Shown: positions 43,429 through 52,542 of the stretch, one piece after another
Layout: every line of letters starts with the position of its first letter
How positions within the stretch are numbered: position 1 is the first letter of the stretch
Assembly: GCF_000968685.2 (NCBI RefSeq)
Contig: NZ_LAKD02000041.1
Span: 16,389 to 80,388, forward strand
Direction of reading: 5' to 3'
Source: Streptomyces antioxidans
GTDB lineage: Bacteria; Actinomycetota; Actinomycetes; Streptomycetales; Streptomycetaceae
Length of the DNA: 64,000 bases
Notes under the pieces: model-generated
Seen by the model: the letters and a program-made list of their open reading frames with translations, nothing else
Databases searched by the model: none
Told to the model about the DNA's origin: nothing
Program-made: the position numbers and the translations under genes

Positions 43429-44234
43429 GACTTCTTGGCCTTTGCGGTCCGGGCGGCGACCCAGATGGTGAGGACGATCATCGCGCCCATGCCGAAGATC
43501 CAGCCGAACAGACCCTCGCTCACCGGGCCGAGCCCGCCGAGCTCAAGACCACCGGGGGTCTTGCTCTTGTCGCTGTTGACGGTGTCGAGGTAGGCGATGA
43601 TGTCCTGCTTGTTCTTCTCCGGCATCACGGTGTCGGGGAAGGAGGGCATGTTCTGCGGGCCGGTCTGCATGGCCTCGTAGAGATGCTTGGGGCTGACCCC
43701 GTTGAGACCAGGCGCGTACTTGCCGTTGGTGAGGGCACCACCCTTACCGGCGAAGTTGTGGCACTGCGCGCAGTTCGTACGGAAGAGCTCCCCGCCCTTC
43801 GCGATGTCCGCGCCGTCCGGGCTGTACTGGCTCTTGGTGGGCGTCACCGGACCCGCACCGAGCGACGCGATGTAGGCCGCGAGCTGCTCGATCTCGGCGT
43901 CCGAGTAGATGTTCCTCTTCTTCGGCACCTGGGCGCCCGGCTGCTGCGCCGGCATGCGGCCGGTGCCGACCTGGAAGTCCACGGCGGCGGAGCCGACGCC
44001 GACCAGGCTCGGGCCGTCAGAGGTCCCCTGACCGCCCGTGCCGTGGCAGCTGGCGCAGCCGACGGCGTAGAGCTTCTTGCCCTCCTCGATGGCGAGGGAC
44101 TGGGCGGAGCTGTCGTCGGCCTTCGCCTCGCTCGGCGAAAACGCGGCGTACAGCCCCCCAGTGACCGCCAGCGCGAAGAGTAGGACGACGAGCGCAGCCA
44201 GCGGATGGCGCCGTCGTGCGGAGAGCTTTTTCAC
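43425..44234 (-). CDS. qcrC: Dihaem cytochrome c subunit of the bc1 complex
   Basis: A 269-aa exported dihaem cytochrome c: N-terminal membrane anchor, haem motifs CASCH and CAQCH near residues 60 and 158, and a C-terminal membrane helix. Dihaem QcrC connects complex III directly to cytochrome aa3 in actinobacteria, replacing a soluble cytochrome c. First gene of the qcrCAB operon, 69 bases after ctaE. Confidence 0.95.
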   Translation of the reverse strand: MKKLSARRRHPLAALVVLLFALAVTGGLYAAFSPSEAKADDSSAQSLAIEEGKKLYAVGCASCHGTGGQGTSDGPSLVGVGSAAVDFQVGTGRMPAQQPGAQVPKKRNIYSDAEIEQLAAYIASLGAGPVTPTKSQYSPDGADIAKGGELFRTNCAQCHNFAGKGGALTNGKYAPGLNGVSPKHLYEAMQTGPQNMPSFPDTVMPEKNKQDIIAYLDTVNSDKSKTPGGLELGGLGPVSEGLFGWIFGMGAMIVLTIWVAARTAKAKKS

Positions 44235-44303
44235 GGATTACCCCGGTGTCAGGATCTTCTGCGTCGATGCTGTCAAGGACGTGGTTCCGGTGCGGTGACC
44301 GGC

Positions 44304-44924
44304 TTACTTGATCATGTAGATCGTGGCGAAGAGGCCGATCCAGACGACATCGACGAAGTGCCAGTAATAGGACACGACGATGGCCGCCGTCGCCTGCTGG
44401 TGGGTGAACCTCTTGGCCGCGTACGTCCTGCCCAGGACAAACAGGAAGGCGATCAGGCCGCCCGTCACATGCATGCCGTGGAAGCCGGTGGTCAGATAGA
44501 ACACCGAGCCGTACGGGTCAGAGGAGAGCGAGAGCCCGTCCTTCTTGACCAGCTCGGTGTATTCGAAGATCTGACCGCCGATGAAGATCGCGCCCATGAT
44601 GAAGGTGATCACGAACCAGGAGCGCAGCTTCTTCACGTCGCCGCGCTCGGCGGCGAAGACGCCGAGCTGGCAGGTGAGGGAGGAGAGCACCAGGATCGTG
44701 GTGTTCGTCGCCGAGAACGGGAAGTTCAGCGAGGACGCCATTTCCTTCCAGTGCTCGGCGCCGGTCACCGATCGCAGGGTGAAGTACATCGCGAAGAGGG
44801 CCGCGAAGAACATCAGCTCGGAACTCAGCCAGATGATCGTTCCGACGCTGGTGAGGTTCGGCCGGTTGACCGACGGGTGCGCGTGCCCGGTTTCTACTGC
44901 TGTTGCTGTCGCCACGACCGACAT
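44304..44924 (-). CDS. ctaE: Cytochrome c oxidase subunit III
   Basis: A 206-aa protein with five membrane helices (the actinobacterial five-helix form). VGTIIWLSSELMFFAALFAMYF, YLTTGFHGMHV and SYYWHFVDVVW segments are diagnostic (given in parts). It supports oxidase assembly. The start MSVVATATAVETG lies on the leftward strand directly before the qcrCAB genes, so the locus makes the bc1-aa3 supercomplex. Confidence 0.93.
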   Translation of the reverse strand: MSVVATATAVETGHAHPSVNRPNLTSVGTIIWLSSELMFFAALFAMYFTLRSVTGAEHWKEMASSLNFPFSATNTTILVLSSLTCQLGVFAAERGDVKKLRSWFVITFIMGAIFIGGQIFEYTELVKKDGLSLSSDPYGSVFYLTTGFHGMHVTGGLIAFLFVLGRTYAAKRFTHQQATAAIVVSYYWHFVDVVWIGLFATIYMIK

Positions 44925-45135
44925 TATGTCGGTCGCTTATCCAGCGCTCACTCCCGGGGGTCCCGTTCGGAGTGTCAAGGGCCGCGTCAAGGACATCGAC
45001 CCTGCTCGTCGCGGCTGTCCCGGACAGTCCCCCGAAGGAGGGAGAGATCCGTACGACCCCTCCTCCGGACGGCTGTACGGGAGTAGCATCCGGATCAGGA
45101 GCCCGGCAGATCACTTACTTCGCCCGGAGGACATG

Positions 45136-45537
45136 ATGCGGCCCACCGCGACGGTGCTGGTCTACAGCGATGACGTGAGCACCCGCGAGCAGGTGCGCCT
45201 GGCGGTCGGGCGCCGGCCCGCCGCCGATGTGCCCCCGGTGGAGTTCTTGGAGTGCGCCACCCTCCCGGCCGTCCTCTCGGCGCTGGAGGACGGTGGCATC
45301 GACGCCTGTGTGCTGGACGGTGAGTCGGCGCCCGCGGGCGGGATGGGCGTCTGCCGGCAGATCAAGGACGAGATCTTCCAGTGCCCGCCGGTGCTGCTGC
45401 TCATCGGCCGCCCGCAGGACGCCTGGCTGGCCACCTGGAGCCGTGCGGAGGCCGCGGTCACGCATCCGGTGGACCCGGTGGCCCTGGCGGACGCGCTGGC
45501 CGGGCTGCTCCGCAAGCGGCTCGCGGTGGGCGCCTGA
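45136..45537 (+). CDS. Stand-alone receiver-like protein with degenerate site
   Basis: A 133-aa protein: VLVYSDDVSTREQ (acidic pair), VLDGESAPAG (probable phospho-Asp region), GGMGVCRQI, and ALAGLLRKR as the last helix. The usual switch Thr/Ser in strand 4 and the Lys in strand 5 are not found (VLLLIGR and HPVD), so phosphotransfer may not occur. No output domain. GGAGG ends 5 bases before ATG 45136; ATG 45133 is also possible. It lies between the L,D-transpeptidase (convergent) and ctaE (divergent). Confidence 0.75.
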   Translation: MRPTATVLVYSDDVSTREQVRLAVGRRPAADVPPVEFLECATLPAVLSALEDGGIDACVLDGESAPAGGMGVCRQIKDEIFQCPPVLLLIGRPQDAWLATWSRAEAAVTHPVDPVALADALAGLLRKRLAVGA

Positions 45538-45549
45538 CCTCACCGCCGC

Positions 45550-46803
45550 TCAGACCTGGGGACGGAGCCGGGCGGAGTCGGCGGTCACGGCGTCGGACTG
45601 GCCGGAGGCGACGGCGCTGCCCTTGCGCCAGTCCGCCCAGGCCATGTTCCAGTCGCCGTAGCCGTTGTCGAACGTGGCCATGTCCTCTCCATTGCTGTGC
45701 ACCACCTGGACGATGTCGCCCAGCCGCACGGTGTTGAAGAACCACTGGGCGTCCGCCGTGCTCATGCCCGTGCAGCCGTGGCTGACGTTGGCGTAGCCCT
45801 GCGAACCGGTGGACCAGGGCGCGGCATGGACGTATTCACCGCTCTTGGTGACCCGGGCGGCCCAGTAGACCATCAGGTCGTAGGAGCCCGCGCCGAGCCC
45901 GATGCTGGCGCCCGTCATCCGTACGGCGGACTCCTTGGCCAGGATGACCTTGATGCCGTTCCGGGTGTCGAATCCGGGCATACCGGTGGTGATCGGGATG
46001 GTCCGGACCGGCACCCCGTTGCGCTTCACCGTCATCTGGTGGGTGCCGGAGTCGGTGAGGGCTTCGAGCCGGTCGCCGGTGGTCAGCCGCAGCGACTTGG
46101 CCTCGCCGCCGTAGAGCCCGCCGCCGATCCGGATGCCCTTGAGGTTGGAGCGCACCGTGATGGTGGCGTGGGCGGGCCAGTACTCCTGCGGGCGGTAGTG
46201 CAGGTTACGGCTGTCCACCCAGTGCCAGACGCCCTCCACCGCGGGCCGTGACTCCACCTTCAGGGCGCGCTCGATCACGGCACGGGCCGAGGGGTCCTTG
46301 ACGGGCCGGCTCAGTTTGGCCGTGATGGGCTGCCCCACCCCGTACTCCCCCGCCTTGGGGCCGAAGGTGACCTTCAGCAGCCGGTGGGCGGAGCTGGTGG
46401 CGAAGGCGACCGTACGGCGGCCAGGAGCGCCGTTGGAGTCCTCCGTGGACACCTTCAGCGTGTAGTGGGCGCCCGCGGCCAGCGGCACGGTGCTGCGCCA
46501 GTGCCTGCCGTCGTCGGTCAGCTCGCCCCGGACGTAGCGGCCCGCGGCGTCGGTGGCCGTGACATCCGTGATCCGGCTGTCGTCGTCCTTGGCCGTCACT
46601 TCGAGCGGCTTGTCCGGATCGGCCTTACGGCCCTCACCGTCACCGTCACCGCTGAACGAGATCTGGTCGGCGGCGTCGTACGGCTTCGCGGACAGGGGGT
46701 CGGGGGAGCCCCCGCATCCGCTCAGACCCGCTATCAGCGGCGCCGCCAGCAGGGCGCAGGTCAGCACCGCCCGGCTTCTGAGTGATCGAGGTGTGTGGCT
46801 CAT
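45550..46803 (-). CDS. L,D-transpeptidase lipoprotein
   Basis: A 417-aa exported enzyme making 3-3 cross-links in peptidoglycan. Lipobox LSGC at about residues 27-30. Two Ig-like domains (Ldt Ig1 and Ig2, residues about 60-270) precede the YkuD domain with catalytic Cys and His in SHGCTGMS and upstream HAAPWSTG. Layout matches mycobacterial LdtMt2. It sits between ctaE-qcrCAB and the ctaCDF cluster, separating the two halves. Confidence 0.92.
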   Translation of the reverse strand: MSHTPRSLRSRAVLTCALLAAPLIAGLSGCGGSPDPLSAKPYDAADQISFSGDGDGEGRKADPDKPLEVTAKDDDSRITDVTATDAAGRYVRGELTDDGRHWRSTVPLAAGAHYTLKVSTEDSNGAPGRRTVAFATSSAHRLLKVTFGPKAGEYGVGQPITAKLSRPVKDPSARAVIERALKVESRPAVEGVWHWVDSRNLHYRPQEYWPAHATITVRSNLKGIRIGGGLYGGEAKSLRLTTGDRLEALTDSGTHQMTVKRNGVPVRTIPITTGMPGFDTRNGIKVILAKESAVRMTGASIGLGAGSYDLMVYWAARVTKSGEYVHAAPWSTGSQGYANVSHGCTGMSTADAQWFFNTVRLGDIVQVVHSNGEDMATFDNGYGDWNMAWADWRKGSAVASGQSDAVTADSARLRPQV

Positions 46804-47003
46804 GGAGCCAACGTAAGAACGGTGTACGGGAACGGCGCGCGGAGTGAAGCACCGGAGTGAACGGGCGGCCCCGGCGGTGCCGTCCGGGCCGTCCCAGCCG
46901 TCCGGGCCTGTGGACCATCCGGGCCCTGTGGACCCCGCAACGCCGAGCGGGGTCCGGACACCTCTCCAGGCGTCCGGACCCCGCTCGGGTCAGCCGGTCA
47001 GGG

Positions 47004-47402
47004 CTACTGGTTGGCGTTCTCGCCGCGGTAGTACTCGAAGACCCAGCCGAAGAGGCCGACCATGATGACCGGGACCGAGAAGAAGAGCAGCCACCAGCCG
47101 AAGACCACGCCCAGGAAGGCCATGGCCCCGCCGATGCCGAGGGAGAGCGGCTGCCAGCTGTGCGGGGAGAAGAAGCCCAGCTCGCCGGCGTCGTCCGCGA
47201 CGTCCGCTTCCTTGTTGTCCTGCGCACCGACATCCACCCGGCGGGCCGTGAAGGCCAGGTAGTAGCCGATCATGATGCTCAGCCCGAAGGCCAGGAAGAG
47301 CGCCGTGGTGCCGGCTGGCTCCTTCGACCACACGCCATAGACGATCGCAATGACGAGGATGAAGACGGCCAGCCAGATGAACATCCGGCCTTGGACCTTC
47401 AC
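47004..47402 (-). CDS. ctaF: Cytochrome c oxidase subunit IV (CtaF)
   Basis: A 132-aa, four-helix membrane subunit specific to actinobacterial aa3 oxidases. It ends EYYRGENANQ. The ATG overlaps ctaD by 4 bases. It stabilises the oxidase. No catalytic residues. The 200 bases downstream (46804-47003) contain a GGGGTCCGGA...CCGGACCCC inverted repeat at about 46951-46983 that may be the operon terminator. Confidence 0.9.
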   Translation of the reverse strand: MKVQGRMFIWLAVFILVIAIVYGVWSKEPAGTTALFLAFGLSIMIGYYLAFTARRVDVGAQDNKEADVADDAGELGFFSPHSWQPLSLGIGGAMAFLGVVFGWWLLFFSVPVIMVGLFGWVFEYYRGENANQ

Positions 47403-49138
47403 TTGCCGGCCTCCTTACCACCCGCGAGGGCCTTGTCATCGTCAGGCGCACCGTGGTTCTCGAGCTGGTCGAGTGCCGCGATCTCCGGGTGGTGCAGGTC
47501 GAACGCCGGGGATTCGGAGCGGATCCGCGGCAGGGTGAGGAAGTTGTGCCGCGGCGGCGGGCAGGAAGTGGCCCACTCCAGCGAACGGCCGTAGCCCCAG
47601 GGGTCGTCGACCTCGACCTTCTTGCCGTACTTGGCGGTCTTCCAGACGTTGTAGAAGAACGGCAGGACCGACAGGCCGAGGACGAAGGAGCTGATGGTCG
47701 AGATGGTGTTCAGCACGGTGATGCCGTCTGCCGCGAGGTAGTCGGCGTACCGGCGGGGCATGCCCTCGGCGCCCAGCCAGTGCTGCACCAGGAACGTGCC
47801 GTGGAAGCCCACGAACAGCGTCCAGAAGGTGATCTTGCCGAGCCTTTCGTCCAGCATCTTGCCGGTCATCTTCGGCCACCAGAAGTGGAATCCGGCGAAC
47901 ATCGCGAAGACCACGGTGCCGAAGACCACGTAGTGGAAGTGGGCCACCACGAAGTACGAGTCGGAGACGTGGAAGTCCATCGGCGGCGACGCCAGGATCA
48001 CACCGGTCAGACCACCGAAGGTGAAGGTGATCAGGAAGCCGACGGCCCAGAGCATCGGGGTCTCGAAGCTCAGCGACCCCTTCCACATCGTGCCGATCCA
48101 GTTGAAGAACTTGATACCGGTCGGCACCGCGATCAGGAACGTCATAAACGAGAAGAACGGCAGTAGCACCCCGCCGGTGACATACATGTGGTGGGCCCAC
48201 ACCGTCACCGAGAGACCGGCGATCGAAATGGTCGCGGCGATCAGGGAGATGTAACCGAACATCGGCTTCCGGGAGAAGACCGGAATGACCTCGGAGATGA
48301 TGCCGAAGAACGGCAGCGCGATGATGTACACCTCTGGATGGCCGAAGAACCAGAAGAGGTGTTGCCAGAGCAGCGCCCCGCCATTGGCCGCGTCGAAGAC
48401 ATGCGCCCCGAATTTACGGTCCGCCTCCAGGGCGAACAGCGCGGCGGCCAGCACCGGGAAGGCGAGCAGCACCAGCACCGCGGTCAGCAGCACGTTCCAG
48501 GTGAAGATCGGCATGCGGAACATCGTCATGCCCGGGGCGCGCATGCAGATGATCGTGGTGATGAAGTTGACCGCACCGAGGATCGTGCCGAAGCCGGAGA
48601 AGGCCAGACCCATGATCCACATGTCCGCGCCCACCCCGGGCGAGCGGACCGCGTCCGACAGCGGCGAATAGGCGAACCAGCCGAAGTCGGCCGCGCCCTG
48701 CGGGGTCAGGAACCCGCCCACCGCGATCAGCGACCCGAAGAGGTACAGCCAGTACGCGAACATGTTCAGCCGCGGGAACGCCACATCGGGCGCACCGATC
48801 TGCAGCGGCATGATCCAGTTCGTGAACCCCGCGAACAGCGGGGTGGCGAACATCAGCAGCATGATCGTGCCATGCATGGTGAACGCCTGGTTGAACTGCT
48901 CGTTCGTCATGATCTGCGAACCCGGACGGGCCAGTTCGGCGCGCATGAAGAGCGCCATCAGGCCGCCGATGCAGAAGAACGCGAACGACGTGACGAGGTA
49001 GAGCGTGCCGATCGTCTTGTGGTCGGTGGTGGTCAGCCACTTGACGACGACATTGCCCGGCTGCTTCCGACGTACCGGCGTCCCCGGCTCTTGCGAGGCG
49101 GTGGTGCCGGCACCCTGGGGTTCGTTGAGGATGCTCAC
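47399..49138 (-). CDS. ctaD: Cytochrome c oxidase subunit I
   Basis: A 579-aa twelve-helix subunit with the haem a, haem a3 and CuB site: HGTIMLLMFATPL, FWFFGHPEVYI, WAHHMYVTGG and HFHYVVFGTVVF hold the six His. It reduces oxygen to water and pumps protons. Overlaps ctaC and ctaF by 4 bases each. Length and motifs are standard for the family. Confidence 0.96.
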   Translation of the reverse strand: MSILNEPQGAGTTASQEPGTPVRRKQPGNVVVKWLTTTDHKTIGTLYLVTSFAFFCIGGLMALFMRAELARPGSQIMTNEQFNQAFTMHGTIMLLMFATPLFAGFTNWIMPLQIGAPDVAFPRLNMFAYWLYLFGSLIAVGGFLTPQGAADFGWFAYSPLSDAVRSPGVGADMWIMGLAFSGFGTILGAVNFITTIICMRAPGMTMFRMPIFTWNVLLTAVLVLLAFPVLAAALFALEADRKFGAHVFDAANGGALLWQHLFWFFGHPEVYIIALPFFGIISEVIPVFSRKPMFGYISLIAATISIAGLSVTVWAHHMYVTGGVLLPFFSFMTFLIAVPTGIKFFNWIGTMWKGSLSFETPMLWAVGFLITFTFGGLTGVILASPPMDFHVSDSYFVVAHFHYVVFGTVVFAMFAGFHFWWPKMTGKMLDERLGKITFWTLFVGFHGTFLVQHWLGAEGMPRRYADYLAADGITVLNTISTISSFVLGLSVLPFFYNVWKTAKYGKKVEVDDPWGYGRSLEWATSCPPPRHNFLTLPRIRSESPAFDLHHPEIAALDQLENHGAPDDDKALAGGKEAGK

Positions 49139-50097
49139 GATGTCCTGGTCTCCGCGTTCTTGGCGGCGTCCGTCTGCTCAATGCCCGCCGGGATGTAGCC
49201 GGTCTGGCCCTTCTTCGCCAGCTCCTTGAGGTGCTGCTGGTAACGCTCCGGCGACACGACCTTGACGTTGAAGAGCATCCGGGAGTGGTCGACGCCGCAC
49301 AGCTCGGCGCACTTGCCCTTGAAGGTGCCCTCGCGGTTCGGGGTGACCTCGAAGCGGTTGGTGTGACCCGGGATGACGTCCATCTTCATCAGGAAGGGGA
49401 CCACCCAGAACGAGTGGATGACATCGCGGGACGTCAGGATGAACTGGACGGACTCGCCCTTCGGCAGCCACAGGGTCGGCCCCGGGTTGCCGGTCTGCGG
49501 GTTCCGCTCACCGGGGGTGCCCGCCTCGTAGACACCCTCGGCGCCCTTGGGGACCGCGTTCAGCATGCGCTGGGGGATCGCGGAGATCTCCTTGGCTTCC
49601 TGCTTGGGCGTGGCGGTCGAACCGTCCACGTTCTCCATGTAGTTGAAGCCCCAGCTCCACTGATAGCCCACCACATTCACCACGTGGTCGGGCTTCTTGG
49701 AGGTCTTGAGGAGCGCGTTCTCATCGCGTGCGGTGAAGTAGAACAGCACCGAGACGATGATGATCGGGACCACGGTGTACAGCGCCTCGATCGGCATGTT
49801 GTACCGGGTCTGCGCGGGAACCTCGATCTTGGTCCTGCTGCGGCGGTGGAAGATGACCGCCCAGATGATCAGGCCCCAGACCAGGACGCCCGTGGCGAGC
49901 GCCGCCGCCCACGAGCCCTGCCACAGGGAGAGGATCCGCGGCGCCTCCTCCGTGACGGGGGTAGGCATTCCGAGGCGGGGGAAGTCCTTGGATGTGCAAC
50001 CGGTGGCGGTCGCCAGGACCAAGCCCGCGGCCAGCGCCTGCAGCAGCTTCCGCCGCACCGGGCGCCGCGACGAGCGGTCGGAGCCGTTGGGACTCAC
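49135..50097 (-). CDS. ctaC: Cytochrome c oxidase subunit II
   Basis: A 320-aa lipoprotein-type subunit: signal with lipobox ATGC near residue 33, two membrane helices, and a CuA cupredoxin domain with CAELCGVDHSRML (two Cys, His, Met) and HSFWVVPFLMKMDVIPG (His). It receives electrons from QcrC. First gene of ctaCDF. The 653 bases upstream (50098-50750) are non-coding and hold a tandem repeat. Confidence 0.95.
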   Translation of the reverse strand: MSPNGSDRSSRRPVRRKLLQALAAGLVLATATGCTSKDFPRLGMPTPVTEEAPRILSLWQGSWAAALATGVLVWGLIIWAVIFHRRSRTKIEVPAQTRYNMPIEALYTVVPIIIVSVLFYFTARDENALLKTSKKPDHVVNVVGYQWSWGFNYMENVDGSTATPKQEAKEISAIPQRMLNAVPKGAEGVYEAGTPGERNPQTGNPGPTLWLPKGESVQFILTSRDVIHSFWVVPFLMKMDVIPGHTNRFEVTPNREGTFKGKCAELCGVDHSRMLFNVKVVSPERYQQHLKELAKKGQTGYIPAGIEQTDAAKNAETRTS

Positions 50098-50281
50098 GTA
50101 GCGCCTTCCCGAGAGTCTCGCCCGCGCGGTCGGCCGCGGCCGTCTGTCTGGTCGGTCGCCGGCCCGGTGCGGGCAGGGGTTTGGATGTTTATGCGGACCA
50201 AACCCTACTGGACGCTATTTGGGGTCGCGCGGGGAGGGTGCCCAACGCGCCGTACCGCTCCACGAAGGGGTGGAATCCCGG

Positions 50282-50551
50282 GCTCCGAAGCCCTTTTCCG
50301 CCCGGGCCCAGCCCGGGTTCCGACGCCCTTCCCGGCCGGGTGCGCCCCAGGTTCCGGCACCCTTCCCGGCCGGGCACGGCCCCGGGTTCCGGCGACCTTC
50401 CAGCCGGGTGCGGCCCCGGGTTCCGGCGACCTTCCGGCCGGGTGCCACCCCAGGTGCCGATGGTCTTCCGGCCGGGGGCGGCCCGGATGCGGTAGCCCTC
50501 CGGCCGGGGGCGGCCCGGCTTCGGGTGGCCTTCTCGCGTCGGGCGCACCCG
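50282..50551. repeat. 34-bp degenerate tandem repeat, eight units
   Basis: Units begin at 50282, 50317, 50351, 50386, 50420, 50454, 50486 and 50518. The consensus is about GTTCCGGCGACCTTCCGGCC plus GGGTGCGGCCCCGG. Unit lengths are 35, 34, 35, 34, 34, 32, 32 and 34, so the phase drifts and no reading frame is preserved. The block lies 185 bases upstream of ctaC and about 200 upstream of the desulfurase-TusA gene. Confidence 0.85.
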
Positions 50552-50750
50552 GCTTGGGGCCCCGGGCCGGGGCTCGGTTTCGGGCGGGGCGATCCTGGGC
50601 GGGGCCGCCGGGGCCGTCCGTTCGCCGGTCTCGGCGGCCAAGCGGCCTCGCCGGAGTCCGGTGCGCGCGGTTGCCTCCCGATGGGGCGCGGGGCCGTGTT
50701 GATGCGCGGCTCGACCGCGTGGGCACGGCCAGCCACGACGCGGCCGCGGT

Positions 50751-52217
50751 ATGAACGACCGCGCTCGCGCCACGTCCCGCGGACCGCTTAGCGTTCCTCA
50801 TGTGCCCTACTTCGACGCGGCCTCGTCCGCCCCGCTGCACCCCGTCGCCCGGCAGGCGCTCCTCGCCGCGCTCGACGAGGGGTGGGCCGACCCCTCGCGC
50901 CTCTACCGGGAGGGGCGGCGGGCGCGGCTGCTGCTGGACGCGGCGCGGGAGGCGGCCGCCGAGGCCGTGGGGTGCCGCCCGGACGAGCTCGTCTTCACCC
51001 CTTCCGGGACCCGCGCGGTGCACGACGGCATCGCGGGGGCGCTCGCGGGGCGGCGGCGCGCCGGTCGCCATCTGATCGTCTCCGCCGTGGAGCACTCCTC
51101 GGTGCTGCACGCGGCTGCGGCGCACGAGGCGGACGGCGGCACGGTCGCCGAGGTCCCGGTGGACCGTACGGGACGGGTCGCGCCGGGGGCGTACGCGGCG
51201 GCCCTGCGGGAGGCCCCGGGCGGGGTGGCGCTGGCCTGTCTGCAGTCCGCCAACCATGAGGTCGGCACCCTGCAGCCGGTGGCCGAGGCCGCCGAGGAGT
51301 GCGCGGCGGCGGACGTACCGCTACTGGTGGACGCGGCCCAGTCGCTCGGCTGGGGCCCCACAGAGGGCAATTGGTCACTTCTGACCGCAAGTGCCCACAA
51401 ATGGGGCGGCCCTGCGGGGGTGGGGCTGCTCGCGGTGCGCAAGGGGGTGCGCTTCCGTACCGTCCAGCCCGCCGACGAGCGGGAGTCGGGCCGCTCCCCG
51501 GGGTTCGAGAACCTCCCGGCCATCGTCGCCGCGGCCGCCTCGCTGCGGGCCGTCCGGGCCGAGGCCGCCGCCGAGGCGGAGCGGCTGCGGGGGTTGGTGG
51601 ACCGGATCCGGGCACGGGTGCCGGAGCTGGTGCCGGACGCCGAGGTGGTCGGCGACCCGGAGCGGCGGCTGCCGCACCTGGTGACCTTCTCCTGTCTCTA
51701 TGTCGACGGAGAAGCGCTCCTCCATGAGCTGGACCGCGCGGGGTTCTCGGTCTCGTCCGGCTCCTCCTGCACCTCCTCCACGCTGACCCCGAGCCATGTG
51801 CTGAAGGCCATGGGGGTGCTGTCCGAGGGCAATGTCCGGGTCTCGCTTCCGCGCGGTACGGCCGGGGCGGACGTGGAGCGGTTCCTGGAGGCGCTGCCGG
51901 GGGTGGTGGCGGGGGTACGGGAGCGCCTGGGGGCGCCGCGACCGTCCGGAGCCGCCGCCGGACCGGCCCGTGAACCACAGCCCGAGCCTGAGCCCGAGCT
52001 GGTGGTCGACTCACTCGGCAAGCGGTGCCCGATCCCGGTGATCGAGCTGGCCAAGGTGATCGGCGAGGTGCCGGTGGGCGGGGTGGTGACGGTGCTGTCC
52101 GACGACGAGGCGGCCCGGCTGGACATCCCGGCCTGGTGCGAGATGCGCGGCCAGAGCTACGAGGGTGAGCGCCCGGCTGAACGGGGCGTGGCGTACCGGG
52201 TGCGCCGCCGCGCGTAG
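50751..52217 (+). CDS. Cysteine desulfurase fused to a TusA sulfur-carrier domain
   Basis: A 488-aa fusion. Residues about 20-400 are a NifS/IscS-type desulfurase: PLP Lys217 in SAHKWGG and persulfide Cys340 in SGSSCTSSTL. An approximately 20-residue Pro/Glu linker precedes a TusA domain (about 414-488) with sulfur-accepting Cys426 in KRCPIPVIEL. Fusion would allow sulfur to pass within one protein. It could feed tRNA thiolation, molybdopterin or other sulfur needs. ATG 50751 is the longest start; GTG 50802 (MPYFDAASSAPL) fits the desulfurase family better. Confidence 0.88.
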   Translation: MNDRARATSRGPLSVPHVPYFDAASSAPLHPVARQALLAALDEGWADPSRLYREGRRARLLLDAAREAAAEAVGCRPDELVFTPSGTRAVHDGIAGALAGRRRAGRHLIVSAVEHSSVLHAAAAHEADGGTVAEVPVDRTGRVAPGAYAAALREAPGGVALACLQSANHEVGTLQPVAEAAEECAAADVPLLVDAAQSLGWGPTEGNWSLLTASAHKWGGPAGVGLLAVRKGVRFRTVQPADERESGRSPGFENLPAIVAAAASLRAVRAEAAAEAERLRGLVDRIRARVPELVPDAEVVGDPERRLPHLVTFSCLYVDGEALLHELDRAGFSVSSGSSCTSSTLTPSHVLKAMGVLSEGNVRVSLPRGTAGADVERFLEALPGVVAGVRERLGAPRPSGAAAGPAREPQPEPEPELVVDSLGKRCPIPVIELAKVIGEVPVGGVVTVLSDDEAARLDIPAWCEMRGQSYEGERPAERGVAYRVRRRA

Positions 52218-52239
52218 GCGTTGTGCGGCGGGGAAGGTG

Positions 52240-52329
52240 ACGCCTGCGGCGGGCGGTCCCCGCCCCGCCCCTTCCCGAAACCGGGGCTCCGCCCCAGACC
52301 CCTGGGGTCTGGGGCGGAGCTCCTGCCAC
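52240..52329. repeat. Dispersed GC-rich intergenic element, copy F
   Basis: GACGCCTGCGGCGGGCGGTC, CCCGCCCCTTCCCGAAACCG, GGGCTCCGCCCCAGACCCC, then a TCTGGGGCGGAGC inverted repeat, 22 bases after the desulfurase-TusA stop. Same orientation as copy B. Confidence 0.75.
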
Positions 52330-52505
52330 GCGGCGGAGCCGGGTGACTCCGCACGACGTGCCCTGACATGCCGTCGATCAACTGCGGCGCCGTCGCGGCT
52401 GGTCGCGCCCGCGCGGCGGAGCCGCAGATCGGCAGAGCCCCGCGCCCCTTCGGGCGCCTTCCGGACCGCGGCATCCTTCCGCTGGTCCGCTCGGAGACCG
52501 GCAGT

Positions 52506-52531
52506 GCCCAGGGGGCGACTGCCCCCTGGGC
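52506..52531. terminator. Terminator of the PfkB-type kinase gene
   Basis: GCCCAGGGGGC pairs perfectly with GCCCCCTGGGC across GACT, 12 bases after the kinase stop at 52543. The remainder of the 52218-52542 gap shows no gene. Confidence 0.8.
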
Positions 52532-52542
52532 GTTCCGAGGGG

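Noticed and set aside
50219..50791. Pro/Arg-rich ORF across the 34-bp tandem repeat (both strands open)
   Set aside because: Unit length is not a multiple of three and varies, so a protein repeat is not maintained; no ribosome-binding site.
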